Source: Caenorhabditis remanei (lineage: Eukaryota; Nematoda; Chromadorea; Rhabditida; Rhabditidae). From it: a DNA stretch of 64,000 nt. The notes beneath the pieces were generated by a model. The model searched no databases. It was not told the DNA's origin and saw only the letters and a program-made list of their open reading frames with translations. Positions 1 through 12,163 of the stretch are shown here, piece after piece. Each line of letters begins with the position of its first letter. The first letter of the stretch is position 1. Location of the stretch: positions 13,640,001 to 13,704,000 of the forward strand of contig NC_071332.1 in the NCBI RefSeq assembly GCF_010183535.1. Direction: 5' to 3'. The position numbers were made by a program, and so were the translations under genes.

Positions 1-1187
1 TCAACGTCTTCAGCTTCTTTTGGATCCAAATTCATAAGGTTGTTTCGGAATATTTCAATCAAGTAGACTGCTTCGTTTTCAGATATAAAAACTATCTGAA
101 ATTCGAAATGAACATTTTTTCTAAAAGCAACTTAATTACCTTTTCTTTGCTAACTTTCTCTCCGAATATCTCCACTGAAATAGACAGAAGCTCCAATCTA
201 CCCCAAACATGCCACGTCGTCTTCAGAATCAGCAGTTTCTCTCTTTCTTCTAAATTTCGGAAAAATGAAGAGTACATCAGCCACGTGGCAGCGTCCTTGA
301 TTACTCCCAGACGAGTTTTTGTAATTTTTTCAAAGTCAATCTCATCGGCAATCTGAAATTTTAACAAAATTATTTGTGGAATACAGTTTGTCTATACATC
401 TATAAATCTTCGTTTTTGATTCCTTCTTATAAACTTCAGACCTTGTTCCATTTCTCTCAAAGGGGACAATTTAGGTTCGTCAATAGGAAAATTCTGAAAA
501 TGTTTTTTTCTCTTTGTTTATTTTTCGAATCAAACGAAACTCACTTTTTGTGCGAAAATTGCTCTTATTTTGCCTATAAAACTTTCAAAATCATACAATG
601 GACCATCGAACATCGATTTTTTGACGGATTCATCTATAACTGGTGGCAAAAAATCTGCCGATGCACCAGGGATTGTAGACGAGATCGGATCTCGATTTTG
701 TTGAATTTCTGAGAAAAATATCTCGAATTTGAAAGTGTAAAGTAACACAAACTCACTTTCCGCACTCATTCCAGATTTCAGACATTTTTGAAACCGACAT
801 GACTTACAAAAGTATCTGACAGAACTATCAATATGACAGTTGTTATTTCTTCCTTTACAGATGTATCGTAATCCAGCAATTAGTGATCTTCTGAAAAAAC
901 TTTTTTAAAAAACTTTTCTCGTAATTTATATGGATGGTTCAACATTATTGACATTTTAAAAACTGGAAACTACCGTATTTCTTAAAAGATGCTTACCTAT
1001 AAAAGGCGGCACAGGCTCTACATGACATAACTTTAAAATGATAACCATGAGATGGATATGTACATACTTCACAGGGAATTGGTGCAGGTGGAGAGAGATT
1101 CTGAATTAGAAACACTGGTAAAATTTAGAAGATCAATTAGAAACTTACAGGCATCATGACTTCATGGGCCAATAGGCTGGCAACCAT
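1..1187 (-). CDS. Nuclear hormone receptor (C-terminus cut by window edge)
   Basis: A zinc-finger, ligand-regulated transcription factor of the expanded nematode NR family. Read on the minus strand from ATG 1187, the second exon gives a first finger with CEVC, then HGYHFKVMSCRACAAFYR (about 1055-997). A third exon (about 892-757) gives YICKGRNNNC and YFCKSCRFQKCLKSGM, the second finger. Four ligand-binding-domain exons follow (about 712-555, 490-400, 354-139, 100-1). One of them holds the helix-3-like stretch ATWLMYSSFFRNLEEREK and LLILKTTWHVWGRLE. Both fingers have the full cysteine set, so DNA binding looks intact. The last helices lie outside the window. The start is the first ATG that gives an open exon before the finger. 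The family assignment is firm; which receptor it is cannot be told. Confidence 0.9.
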
Positions 1188-3013
1188 GACTTTTTGGTCT
1201 CTTAAAATTTATGCGAAGTTGAATAAAATCAAACAAAGATTGTTTACAGTAACGAGGAAGGAGAAAAAATGAACAAATGAATCGTGTAAAATCTCAAAAC
1301 CAATAGATATAAGGGACAATGAGGCACAATGGTTTCTGTTATCTGGACAATAGAATCTCCGTTTCCACCTGATATCATCGGTGCTGTCCCTCGTGGACTT
1401 TAGGCGGTCGGTTTCGGAGGATATGCAGAGGAAAGAAGTCTAGAAGGAACAAACTATATACATCTTCAAGAATTATGAATATTGAAGGTACCAGACACCG
1501 ATAGGAGATTTTGGGATGAGAAGAGTACCATCGGATCAATTGTTTTGTTGGGTCCCCCGTTCTTCTTTCAGAAGGAATTTAAGATCAAAAATCGCAGTTG
1601 CAGAAAACTTGAATGAAATATGATTCATATGATGATTATTTTCAGCTTGAAACAATCATTTTTTGCACAAAAAAAACCGCTAATTATATTTTCAAATGCA
1701 AATAGTCCTAGAACTTATTGTTACACGACACGGTTTCTATATCGGAAATTCAGCAAAATAATATCGAAGAATAATTTTCTCTGCTTTTCTTCATTTGCAA
1801 TTTTTAAAAGTTTCTATGCGAATCAGTCCTGAAAAAGAACCGGATAATATACGAAACTCCTAAAAGGTACGGACATCCAGACATGTGGACATCAACCTGT
1901 ACATAAACAGAAGACACTTTCATATTTTTTCTTTCCGTCAATATAATCGCTCACCTGATCTCTAAACTTGTCGGCCGCAGTTTCTTCAGAGATCAACAAG
2001 TTAGGAAGATGATTAGACATACAGACAAAGTACGCACTCCGATTAGAACACAATCGGTCAGGCTCTTGTATTTTGTTCAATAACAGTCAGTGGCGGAAAT
2101 CTTCATCATAAGTTATTTTTTCGTATATTTTTCTCAAAGCGGAGAATCCAAAATGTAGTTAGGAAATCATTACTCGAAAAGAGGCCTGGATGAAATATTT
2201 TCAAGAGAAAAAACAAAGAGCAAACAATATAAATAGAATAGAAAAATTTTAAAGTATTTAGAAAATATATTCAAAATAAAATTTAGTCCAAGATGAAATA
2301 TACTAATTCAAGCAACAAAAAGAATAAAATCTACGTCAGTATTCTCGTACTATTACTCAATTGACACATAAAAAACCTGCGCGTGTGATCCGTTTCAATT
2401 CTCTCTTTTCTCTTCTCTCTCACTGCCCTACCTGCCCATTTTTCAATCGGTCGCCACAAATTTCCTTCAAAATGTTCGAAATCTGTGTTGTGTAGCCGAT
2501 TCATTCAGTTTTGTAGACAATTTCATGAGATTTCACACATTTCATCGTTCTCGGAGATGCAGAAATGGGATATGGAAAATGGAGAGCAGTACGGTAGATT
2601 TTATCAAAGAATTTGAGGGTTTTGCAACTTCTGGATAAAAGTTTTGAACTGAAATGAATGTTTTCACTTATATATAACTGAAAATTCTCTAATTGTGACA
2701 AATTTGGATGCAAACTTATCAAGTATAAATCTGTAAACAATTCATGAATAGCTGAAAATTCAAATGTCTGTATCATCGAATTAGAGAGCTGAAAATAAGT
2801 TTCAGTCACGATTTTTCATTATTGCCACAAGCCAAGATCCAAACCCCAAGTATAGTATTTCTCTGCAAAGATCCGTTCAACTTTTGCCGCCAGAGATCAA
2901 AATCTACCGTTTCTGTTTCTGATGTATCTCACAACAAAACCTTGGTCTCTTGAACTTTATTATGTTGCGCGTCTTTTACTTATTTTGAATTACAAAAATT
3001 TGTACATTTATAT
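1188..3013. other. Intergenic region, no supported gene
   Basis: About 1.8 kb between the 5' end of the receptor gene and the 3' end of the acyltransferase gene. Short open frames exist on the minus strand (around 1892-2080 and 2501-2809), but none shows a recognisable motif or a convincing set of exons. Pyrimidine-rich and A/T-rich stretches (for example 2390-2440) are seen. It should contain the receptor promoter just above 1187. Confidence 0.5.
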
Positions 3014-5707
3014 TCAAAGCTTCATGTTAAAGTCTGAAGGTAGTTTTTCTTCTATCCGGACGATTTCCACGTCTTCCATCCTCTTAACTTGAAGCGGATT
3101 CTCACTTTTTATTTCCAGCTTCGCCACGTCACCGACTTTTCCAGAAGCTCGTCCATTGCCAACTCCAAGAATAGCTTCGATCAACATTTTTTCTAGTCTG
3201 TAAGAACGATATTTGCCTGTTTTACAACTTTTCAACTTACTTCAACGTCGGAATTTCAAAAAGGCAACTCCAGAAAAAAGCGAAAATATAGGCAATTATT
3301 GTGATAGGAACCGCGTAATAGATCCACTAAAAATGAAGAGGTCAGTTGGAAAACTAGTATGAAAATCAACTAACCACTTGAAAAGTCGAGTAATAATGCA
3401 TTGGAGAATCATTGATATTTGTATAGAAATCAATCAAAAAGAAGTGTACAATATATGCACAATAGGAAAGTCTTCCAAGTGGTTGCCAGAGTGGATGAGA
3501 CATGAAATTGTTGATTGGTCCTGAAAAGAAATAAAAAGAGTACTGTAGATCACAATGAGATAATTGTACCTCCCCATCCCATGTGATTGGCCACAATGAC
3601 CCAGGAGACTGCGATAGCCCATAGGAATCGAGAGAAGTTGTAGTAGGTCGCTTTTTCGAAGTCTCTGGAATTTTTTTCAGTTCGAATTTTTGTCTATGTT
3701 CTGATGTAAATTTAGTATAACTCACGTCCAAATCGCGCCTTTATCATATTCGTTCGTCGAGAATAAACATGCAGATGCAATTCCCAGTGCAATTAGCCAT
3801 CCAACAACGGACAGAGCCCAATGAAGGCGTACTCTTCTTTTGCCGAATACAGCAATCCCGTATCCAACTAGAAGACCAATCAGATATGGAGTACACCGAA
3901 TCCATGGTTTCTGGTAGAGCATTTTTCCAAAGTTGATCAGACTTCTGAAGTAAATGTATTGTTATTTGAGTTAACTTCTTATTCTATCCTTACCCCTTTC
4001 CAAACTGATCTGCTGGTAGATGATACTCTGCGTACAGTACATATACCGTAATGATACTTCCAACACAACCAGCTGCTACTGCGACGGCACCCCAAATAAA
4101 CGAAAACCATAAGGCGATTAGAACGATCGGAGCCACCAAGTACAACTGGGTATCAACTGCCAAGTACCAAGTGATGCCGTAGCATGCTTGAGTGCTGTCA
4201 CCGAAATTGTTGATGTACAGAAGATTTCGCCACCAGGTTTTCTTACAGGATTCAACAGCGTAGATGCCAGCGTCTGAAATTCAGAAAATACGAATTGTAA
4301 AGAATTTATTCACTTACTCAACCCCACGGCAGCAACTGGTCCTTGAATATATTCACTGTAGACGATATAGAAACCAAGGAAGATCATGTATGGAGGAGTC
4401 AATCGAAGATATCTGTGGACATAGAACAAAGTCCAAGTGATCGGACTCAAGATTTGAGATTTCTTGGGTCTTTGCTTGAAGAATAGGTAGGCAACGACAA
4501 TTCCAGATAGTAAGAAGAAGGTGTCGACTGAGACAAAGGCATTGAGAAGGAGGTGATTCCAGAAATGTTTTGTGAATGTGGTAATAGGAAGAAGGACATC
4601 TGAAAACAACATTTCACTACGATGTTTTGATGAGTACTTTATACCTGGAAACATTATAGTACTGACTGTGTGTCCAGACACAACCCATAACATTGACAGA
4701 AATCTGATACAATCCAGACACTTGATGAATCCAGGTTTTTGCTCTTTCACCGACAAAATTAACTCTGCATTGGTCCACAGAGAAAAACTGAGAAGAATTC
4801 TCAATGCTAGATTTTTCTTCTCCTTTTTCTCTTCTTCTGAACTAATTGTTTCCAAAATGTAGTCCACCGAAGTGGCAAGAATGGCAATCGAAATCATAAC
4901 TATCATGAAAGCTGAGAATCCCCAGAATGCTGAATCCTTCTTAACTGGGTATCGAGAGCAATGAGAGCCACAAACAGTGAATGGAATATCAGCAATTTGA
5001 TTTATGACATTAGAGATTTCAGTTTGGTCACAAGAGTTCGGCATGCATACTGCACTTCTGAAGAATACGGTTGTTGGTGTGAGGTCCCCAGATTTTGAGA
5101 CATGACAATGAGAGGAGTTCTTTCCAGGAATCAGTATGACGTAGCAGTAGTTAGTCTCGTATTTCTTTCCACTGATCCTCTCACATTCTTGATAAGATCC
5201 ATCGAAAATTAGAGGAATTTCAAAAAGTCCCGACGATGGAAACTTTCCGAATGAATCCAACTGTTCCAATGCATAGAAGTTCTCCTCGAGTAGTTTCTCT
5301 TCTTTTTTCGTACATTTCTTGGTTAGAATACATTCGGCTGACACTTCTGTCAAAATATCCAAAGAATGAAGCCATGTTTCCGTATCATTCGCACATTGGG
5401 CATTCACTCCCGTTATATTTTTGGAGTGATGAAGGAGTAGAGTTTCCTGAAATCAAGAAGAAAGTGGTCTTGATCATCTCAATGAAAATCGGAATTCTCA
5501 TTTTTCGATTCGGTTCACAGATATCAGATCAAAAATGTTTCCCCGTTTCGGCGGACGCATCAAATGGATTTTCGGTTTCTTATTTAGACCGGTCGTAGGG
5601 ATGACATAGTTTATAGGGTTTAAGAAGGGATCACTTACTTTCCAATCCTCTGCCAGGACAGAATCTGACTGAAGACCTATTAGTAACAAGAATATAAAAT
5701 ATTTCAT
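3014..5707 (-). CDS. Nose-resistant/oac-type membrane acyltransferase
   Basis: A nematode acyltransferase-3 protein of the NRF-6/OAC kind. The family has an extracellular NRF domain followed by about ten membrane passes and is thought to move acyl groups. Exon 1 (5707-5639) encodes a signal peptide, MKYFIFLLLIGLQSDSVLA. A long exon (5450-4314, cut by a 45-base intron at 4644-4600) carries the Cys-rich NRF region, then the start of the acyltransferase domain with DCIRFLSMLWVVSGHT and FVSVDTFFLLSG. Later exons (about 4273-3994, 3943-3726, 3665-3571, 3521-3376, 3329-3242, 3205-3014) add further helices, including ITWYLAVDTQLYLVAP, HMGWGGPINNFMSHPLWQPL and YCAYIVHFFLIDF. The frame holds across all junctions with no lesion seen. 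The substrate is unknown. Confidence 0.9.
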
Positions 5708-6390
5708 AGTTCAACACAAAAAAGTTCGAGTTCAATTTTTATCACTGCCAAGTTTCTCTTTTATATAATCGCCTTCCCTATGATTTTTAAAATAATGACG
5801 ATATTTTAATCATTATCAATTCTCCTGAATGGACATTCTCAAATTGATAAAACTACGAAAATATGACTTCATTCTATTCCAAATGACCTATCCAACTGAC
5901 TCATTTTTCTGGGTCATCTGAGCATTTTGAACCAATAAAACGGAATTTTATTGGTAATTAAATAACGATGCGTGGGAGTTTCAGAATGGAAAATAAATCA
6001 AAAACTCATTGATCACATTGATCTTATCACTGGCACAAACTTCAAACTGATAAGAAAGAGTTGACGAGGAAACCTATCAGTCTTTGAAAGATTATTCGAA
6101 GGATTACTTTTGAAACGGACAGAGTTCGAGTTCAAACTTTTATAATTCTGTTTTTTTCTTTTTGTGCATTTTTTCGGCTCAATTTTTCCTCGAGTCTTTC
6201 ATGAAATGGCTCATGTGGCTCTTGGATGTTGGAGAGCACGGGGCTCTTCACAACGGTCCGAATCACCCGGCAACTCGCCTAGCAACAGCTAGAATACATC
6301 GGGATCTCATCCCCTTTCCGCCTGACTTTTCGTGTATTTCACATTTGCTTTCGTCAAAACGTTTTCATCCGACTGCTCTTTCGTCTCAAT
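5708..6390. other. Divergent promoter region
   Basis: About 680 bases between two genes transcribed away from each other, so it should hold both promoters. It is AT-rich with a TATAAT-like stretch near 5762-5768. A GATAAGA motif near 6050-6056 and a CTTATC near 6024-6029 fit GATA-factor sites. No coding potential is seen. Confidence 0.4.
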
Positions 6391-7939
6391 ATGGTGAAAA
6401 AAAGAGATTGGCGGCTGGTATCACGAAGCATTTTCGGACCGATTATTCTGCTATTATTGGTAGCTGGAGCCTACGCAGCAGTGATTTATGGATTCTCTCA
6501 GTAAGTTGGAAAACCGGGAATAAATTCAAAAATGGGGGAGGCTACTGGGAGATCTGGTCAAAATCTGAAAGAAGAAGTAGAAGAAGAAGAAGCTAGTGGG
6601 TTATATCTAATGTATGAAAATGCATTGAATACAAAAATTTTCATTTTGTGGAGAAATATCAAAAGTGCAGACTCCCGATGCCTCATGAATAGTTCTTCAA
6701 ATAGATCAATATCTTTCTCGTGGAAAAAATAGATTACGATCGCATTTCTGAAGGAGAAAAGGCAGAAGACGATAATTTGAATGAGATACAAAAGATCAGG
6801 ACATCGTTCCGTATTAATACATATGATTTTACCAGGGACTAAAATTAGGAAAGGTTCGGGAGCTCAACTTTACACGAGGTGTTTCTAGCATTTTTGGTGA
6901 ATCAACTTTTCCAGTTTCGAGTATGACAGTGAATGGAGATCCGAGCAGGAAAATTTTGAGACTCTAGCCGCTAATGCGGTCTTTGAGAAACAACGTCTAG
7001 CTGCTTCCGCCGAATCTGCACAGACCTACACATCGAAATACTCATTGGGCACCAATGATGTCTATGGAATTATTTCTGGTTTCTTGAATAAGACTATGTT
7101 GACTGTGGAAACGTATACTTTCAAGTGGACTAAGAGTTTGTCGTGAGTTTTCGAGAGAAAGGACGAATGAGATTCCAAATTAATGTTTCCAGGTTCAAAA
7201 GAATGTATGACCATGCTTTCCAACTAAGCGATGATTCTGATCTCAAATTCTACAAGCCCTCCACCAAAATCATTGACATCATCTTTCGTTCTATTCTTCC
7301 CATTTTCACAACATTCGCCGTCGGAGCCAGTGTGTCTGCTATCCACTCCATCGTTACCAATGTTCTCCAAATCTGCATCCGTCACAAAAAACATGAAGCG
7401 TGGACAGTAGGAAGAAACAGAATGCTGAGAGTGAATGTGGTGGCTGCCATGGTTGTTGCTATTGTCTATTTCGTTGTGTGTTTCTTCTTGAGTGAGTTGA
7501 GAAATTGAAGGCGTAGCGGTACAAACTTGAATCCATTTCAGTAACTCTTGCTTGCACTCGGTGGCAGGATGTCTCGTATGCAGATGGAGTGAAGATAACG
7601 ATAAACTTGATTGCCACTCTCCCACCAAAAGTCAAACAGGTAAGCCATCTGGAATTCTGGATGTACAGACATATTTGTTGTTACCAGACCTCGATAATCG
7701 ATGCTCATACCTTGGCCGCTCTCTCGTTCGTTATCCACAGTGGAACTGCTTATGTCATCTTCACTCTGATTAACCTTATGAAGACGTGGAGAATCTCTGA
7801 ATTCTCGATTCCATTGATCAAGGATATTGACCAAGCGGATCAAGTTGACAAGAATATGCAAGTGCAGTATAAAATGAAAAGAGCCGAGGTTTTACAGAAG
7901 AACGCGGTAGAAAACTTGGAGCAGAAGAAGGTTGAATAA
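6391..7939 (+). CDS. Unknown multi-pass membrane protein
   Basis: Not recognised. Five exons (6391-6500, 6915-7141, 7193-7491, about 7542-7639, 7689-7939) join in frame. An N-terminal membrane helix (IFGPIILLLLVAGAYAAVIY) is followed by a hydrophilic stretch rich in Glu and Ala, then three more hydrophobic segments (around IIFRSILPIFTTFAVG, VVAAMVVAIVYFVVCFF and HTLAALSFVIHSGTAYVIF). The tail is charged and probably coiled, ending EQKKVE. Four passes are predicted. A poly(A) signal, AATAAAG, lies about 20 bases after the stop. No catalytic motif is visible. The gene looks intact and is preceded by a promoter shared with the minus-strand acyltransferase. Confidence 0.75.
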
Positions 7940-8363
7940 TTGAATGTCTGAATGTCTAATAAAGACTTTTGTTAATAATTCGAATTTGTCTTTTTCACAT
8001 TTAAATAATTCATTTTCTTTGTTCTGTAGTAAAATCTTCTTACTTTTCCATTCCTACCGCATTTTTTCTTTGAACTTTCCTTTCTCTCTTTGAACCTCTC
8101 CCAAAATGTCACTTTAAATTAAACAAAAAACGAAACGGATCGAAAAACCAGTATCAATTTCATCCATCCTAGACAGACAATTGGAAAAAAATACATCGAA
8201 ATTTAACTTCTGGTCTTCAACCTGTTCAAGGCCACGAACGTCTCATCCCACTTTTTTAATCGAAATTCTCCACTTGATAACAGAGAAAAAGTTGTTTACT
8301 TCAGTCGAGAACAGTATAAAAGGAGACGCAAGTCTTCTGGTATCTTCAGAAGAGAAATAGAAG
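7940..8363. other. Short intergenic region
   Basis: Holds the AATAAAG signal of the upstream gene near 7959 and the promoter of the Cys-rich secreted gene, with TATAAAAG near 8315-8322 about 45 bases before the start codon. Nothing else is seen. Confidence 0.45.
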
Positions 8364-9287
8364 ATGTTGACTGAATATTTCTCTGTTTTTCTGTTATTAT
8401 GTGTTTCTTTGAGTCTTGCAGCGAGAACGAAAGAAGATTGTCAGAAGTTTAGTTCGGTAGTATCCCAACTTTCTTGTCAGTAACAACTTTTCAGATCTCG
8501 GACGGGCTGGATCCTATTGTCGAGGCCATCAATGTAACGGATCGGTTCTTCAGATCACCCGAGGAATATAAGGAATATGCGGATAAGTGTGAAGCAATCA
8601 TTGTGAGTTTGATCTGATTTCGAACTTCTCGATTTTCTCAGTCTTCAGAACTGTGGGACAGAATTAGACGCTACCAAGGTGCCACTTCTTCTACAAAAGA
8701 TCAGTCCATGTCTATTCTACATGTTTTATAACCGAGAGTTCTCTACATGTGCTCATAAGGTGACAATTTCAATCCAAAACACTTGAACCCTCTCGTTTTT
8801 CAGCTGATTGCCAAAAAAGATGACAAGATTCCATGTCTCAACACACTTTTCAATGATATTCATGAGGTTTGCCACTTTTTTAGTTTCTAGTAACAAAGAA
8901 GTACGTCCATCACACTAGTTTGCTATCTGATTCACTTTCCTCGTCAATTGTTATCTCCCTCTTTTGATGCCTCCCGCGGGCACTTGTCGCCGTGCCGTCG
9001 ATAGCTCAGTTGGTAGAGCGGAGGACTGTAGAGTCAGTGGGTATCCTTAGGTCGCTGGTTCGAATCCGGCTCGACGGATTTCTTTTGAATTTTTTGAGTT
9101 CTTTCTCACAAAATTGAAAATATTTCCAGTGAAAAATTGACTTTTACAGCCAGAAGTAGACGAATGTGTTCAATGGGATGGTCTACAGCCATGTATCAAG
9201 GAACAAATTGGAAAAGAATGTGATGATGCAATGCTGAAAGAATACGAAAAACAAGAGAAAAATCTTCGACCGGAACTATGCGATTAG
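8364..9287 (+). CDS. Small secreted cysteine-rich protein
   Basis: Predicted secreted protein of about 160 residues. The signal peptide reads MLTEYFSVFLLLCVSLSLAA. The mature part has about ten cysteines spaced through helical sequence (EDCQ, DKCEA, NCGTE, SPCLF, FSTCAHK, IPCLN, DECVQ, QPCIK, KECDD, ELCD), a pattern like the nematode DUF19/T20D4.11-type secreted families, although I cannot confirm that family by eye. One N-glycosylation site (NVT) is seen. Five or six small exons join in frame: 8364-8456, about 8494-8602, about 8649-8759, about 8804-8867 and about 9151-9287. The last intron is long and contains a tRNA gene on the same strand. An AATAAAA signal follows the stop. Confidence 0.75.
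8995..9078 (+). tRNA. tRNA-Tyr (GTA) with an intron
   Basis: Seven-base acceptor stem CCGTCGA paired with TCGACGG, A-box TAGCTCAGTTGG, B-box GGTTCGAATCC and discriminator A. The anticodon GTA is at 9028-9030. An intron of about 13 bases follows shortly after the anticodon, as is usual for eukaryotic tRNA-Tyr. All arms pair, so it should be functional. It lies in the last intron of the Cys-rich secreted gene in the same orientation, where RNA polymerase III and II transcription overlap. Confidence 0.95.
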
Positions 9288-10122
9288 TTATGTTCACCTA
9301 TATTCACAATGAAATAAAATGATTTTCTGATTTCATCAAACTAGACACGCTTTGTTTCATGACAAGGAAATAATGTTTCTGGTGTCATACATATCTGAAA
9401 AGCCATTCGGAGATTCAAAATGCTGTCTTCGCGAACTACGAATCAGATAAGGCGGAGGTGGAAGAAAAAATTTGATTCGGAGATTCGAATCGATTTTAGT
9501 TTTTTCAGGTTTCAGGCATTTCTGGAGTCACGGCAATGAGGGTTAGAAAAAAACTTCAGAACAAAAAGTTTCCAACGATACTGAATTTTACCAAAACGGT
9601 TTATAAAAAGTGAAAAGTAATGCATTGGCATTGGAAGATACAGGAAACGTGAAAAATTTTCAAGTGATTTCGGTAGAGCGCGTTGGTGAAAACCGTGCCG
9701 CTCCAATACATATAGACAAAATTAATTAAAACATCCAGCCGTTATACTATCAACCTGCTCTATGAGTATCTTTCCGCACTTCACAAACTAAACTTTTATA
9801 AAGATCTGAATCATAATGTTCGTCTCCGTCGCAAAATATTTCGACGGCTTCTCTTTTTGTTTCTGAATGTCCGAAAAGTCCGATAAAAAGAGGCTTTCAA
9901 GAAAGATAGATTCGCAGGATAAGGCCCCGAAATGTCAATTTTCGGCTTGCCGTACGTACGAAGATCGAAATGTTAAAAAATGTTAGGTGAGGATGCTGGC
10001 CATTATTCAGACATGGCAAGACTTTTTTCTTTCCTTTCTTTCGGTTTTTGTTGAATTTATTTTTGATTCTTCCCTATTTTGAGTGTTTTCTATTCCAGAC
10101 TTAGAACAAATAGTGATTTCAG
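9288..10122. other. Intergenic region
   Basis: About 830 bases. An AATAAAA signal lies near 9315. Small frames (such as 9512-9706 minus) show no motif. An acceptor-like TTTCAG sits immediately before the next start codon at 10123, consistent with spliced-leader addition to the downstream mRNA (inference). Confidence 0.45.
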
Positions 10123-11781
10123 ATGGTTCGATTAAACAGGACAACAATTTATGCCCTCGTACTGGTTTTTATAGTTTTAATATACCTTCAAAGGGTAGGA
10201 AAGACTTCATCAGTTCCATCGCTTTCCTTTTTTTAATTGAAATTTGTTTTCAGCTTCGAAATAAATGGATTCAAAAGAGAGAAGAGCATCATGAGGGCCA
10301 TCAAAAACCGCCGGTGGCTAGACCTCCAATACAATATACGATTGAACAATTTGGGGAAGAAGGGGATCGGAGGAACTACTCGATTCCAACAGAGATGCAT
10401 GATGATCAGTATTGCATTGCGTACAAGTTTTTGGAGGCTAGTGAAACGTGAGTTTATAAGAAATATAGAATATGATAGCAAACTGAGAAATTTAGATTCC
10501 GAGAGGCCGACAACCTAGAACCAGTCACTCTTGCAACTCATGCCACTTCCGATATGATTGACGCCGTGGAAAACATGCCTTCTCTATGGGATGGACCTAT
10601 TTCAATTGGAATTTTTGTTGATTATCACTCCAGTAATGTACTTGAATATCTGGCTGAGATCTACAGATGTGATATCAGATTCCGCAGAAAAGTAAGTATG
10701 TCATTGTTAGAAACAGAGAATAGATGAGGTGTCCAGATGACGGTTCATTTTGCTTTTCGAAAATCTCCATTCCAAATCAGTTGCCCTGTATTCGAACTTC
10801 CGCAATCAAACAGAACTTGCCAAGAGTTTTTTGCTTCTTGTGGGTTTACTATTTTTTAGAATCTCAAATTCTTCTTTTAAATCTCAGACGAACTTCTCCG
10901 AAGCGCCATCGTCGGTCCATTTCAACTGTACCCTAGTAACCTAATGAGAAATATTGCTCGGAAGGGAGCATTATCAGATATTCAATTCATCATGGATGGA
11001 GATATGATTCCTAGCACGGAATTCGCCATTAAAATCAAGCCAATCGCTAACCAATTCATTGATGGAAAAAGTAAACGGGTCCTGGTTGTTCGTAGATTTG
11101 AGACATCGATTGGAGCAGATATTCCGAGAGATCATAGAAAGTTGTTGAAGTCGAAAAAGCTGCACAAGTATGTTTGTTTTGCCAGAGGCCAAGAGATACA
11201 AAAGTAACATTCCAGAACATTCGAATTCCATCATCGATTCTTCGCAGCTGGGCATCACATCGAGAACTTGGATGATTGGTTCCGAACATCGATTCATACG
11301 GATATGGTGTCTACAAACGAGATAACTTATCCGTGAGTTTATCCAAATAGTTTTTACTAAACCTCTGTTCATTTTTCAGTGGTTACCTTTGGGAAGTACA
11401 AACAATTATCCATCGGAATGATCCCTACAACGCTGACTATTTCCCTTCCAGAATCAAAGTGATGCATTCTTTAGTAAGATTTGGACTTAGTAAATTTAAA
11501 TTTCCCTACTTATTTTTAGGTTTACGCACTCTGTCGTGCTGGTTACACATTCCATGTCCCCTCACACGTCTTTGATGTTCATGAAGGAATCAAACACACC
11601 AACACGATATACTCGAAAGCAACTATTGCTCACCAGGAAGCGTATGCTATGAAAACGTAAGAGAAACCAACGTGATTTCAATAATATAAAGCATTTAAGA
11701 GCTGGTGATAGATTTATTAAAGAGATGGATGAGCAGTATCCGGACACTTTACAAAAATGCGGAGAGTTCTCAATGATCTAG
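10123..11781 (+). CDS. GT49 glycosyltransferase (bgnt/B4GAT1-like), intact copy
   Basis: Type II Golgi protein of glycosyltransferase family 49, the family of nematode bgnt proteins and the GlcA-transferase half of LARGE. An N-terminal anchor (YALVLVFIVLIYLQ) precedes a stem. Catalytic-domain motifs include CIAYKFLEASET, LATHATSDM, LWDGPISIGIF, a VGPFQLYPSNLMRNIA block, the DxD-type metal site MDGDM, LVVRRFET, FEFHHRFF, ENLDDWF, NDPYNADYFPSRIKVM, FDVHEGIK and a tail YPDTLQKCGEF. About nine exons join in frame. The junction near 10850 works with donor GTGGGT and the acceptor before 10908. It is paralogous to the damaged copy at 14.5 kb, with the PH-domain gene between. All motifs are present, so it should be active; the acceptor substrate is unknown. 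Confidence 0.88.
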
Positions 11782-12163
11782 AAACAACAACTCGGCGAGG
11801 AGCATGAATGATGATCTCAATTTGTTTTAGTTTGAATCAATTTCTAGTTTTTATTTAACATATAAATCACGTCACGTAAATAATTTGAATCTTTCTTGCT
11901 TTAAGGACATTTTGTTGACAAGTGATTAAGTAGAGCATGAATATCACATGTCACCTGTTTTGAGTGCTCCAGTACTCATTTCGATCTTTTCGAAAACTCA
12001 TTCAACCGAATCCGCCCGCAGCTTGTTACCTAGCAACCGCTTGTCGCTCCACTCGTATTTTCTGTCTGCAGTCTCGTTTTTTCTCTTATTCTGCTGAACG
12101 TCACTGTTCCTATTTCTCGACTTCCGACAATACTCGCTCTCTACTTTCGGTGCTTTCTTTGAG
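11782..12163. other. Short intergenic region
   Basis: About 380 bases between two plus-strand genes. AT-rich at first, then C/T-rich near 12010-12160 just before the next start codon. No gene is seen. Confidence 0.4.

Noticed and set aside
1892..2080. Minus-strand frame (LPNLLISEETAADKFRDQ...)
   Set aside because: It has a donor-like GTGAGC but no ATG in frame, no partner exon and no motif I can name. Could be a relic, but not supported as a gene.
2501..2809. 102-codon minus-strand frame
   Set aside because: Leucine-rich by composition only; no splice context, motif or neighbour copy.
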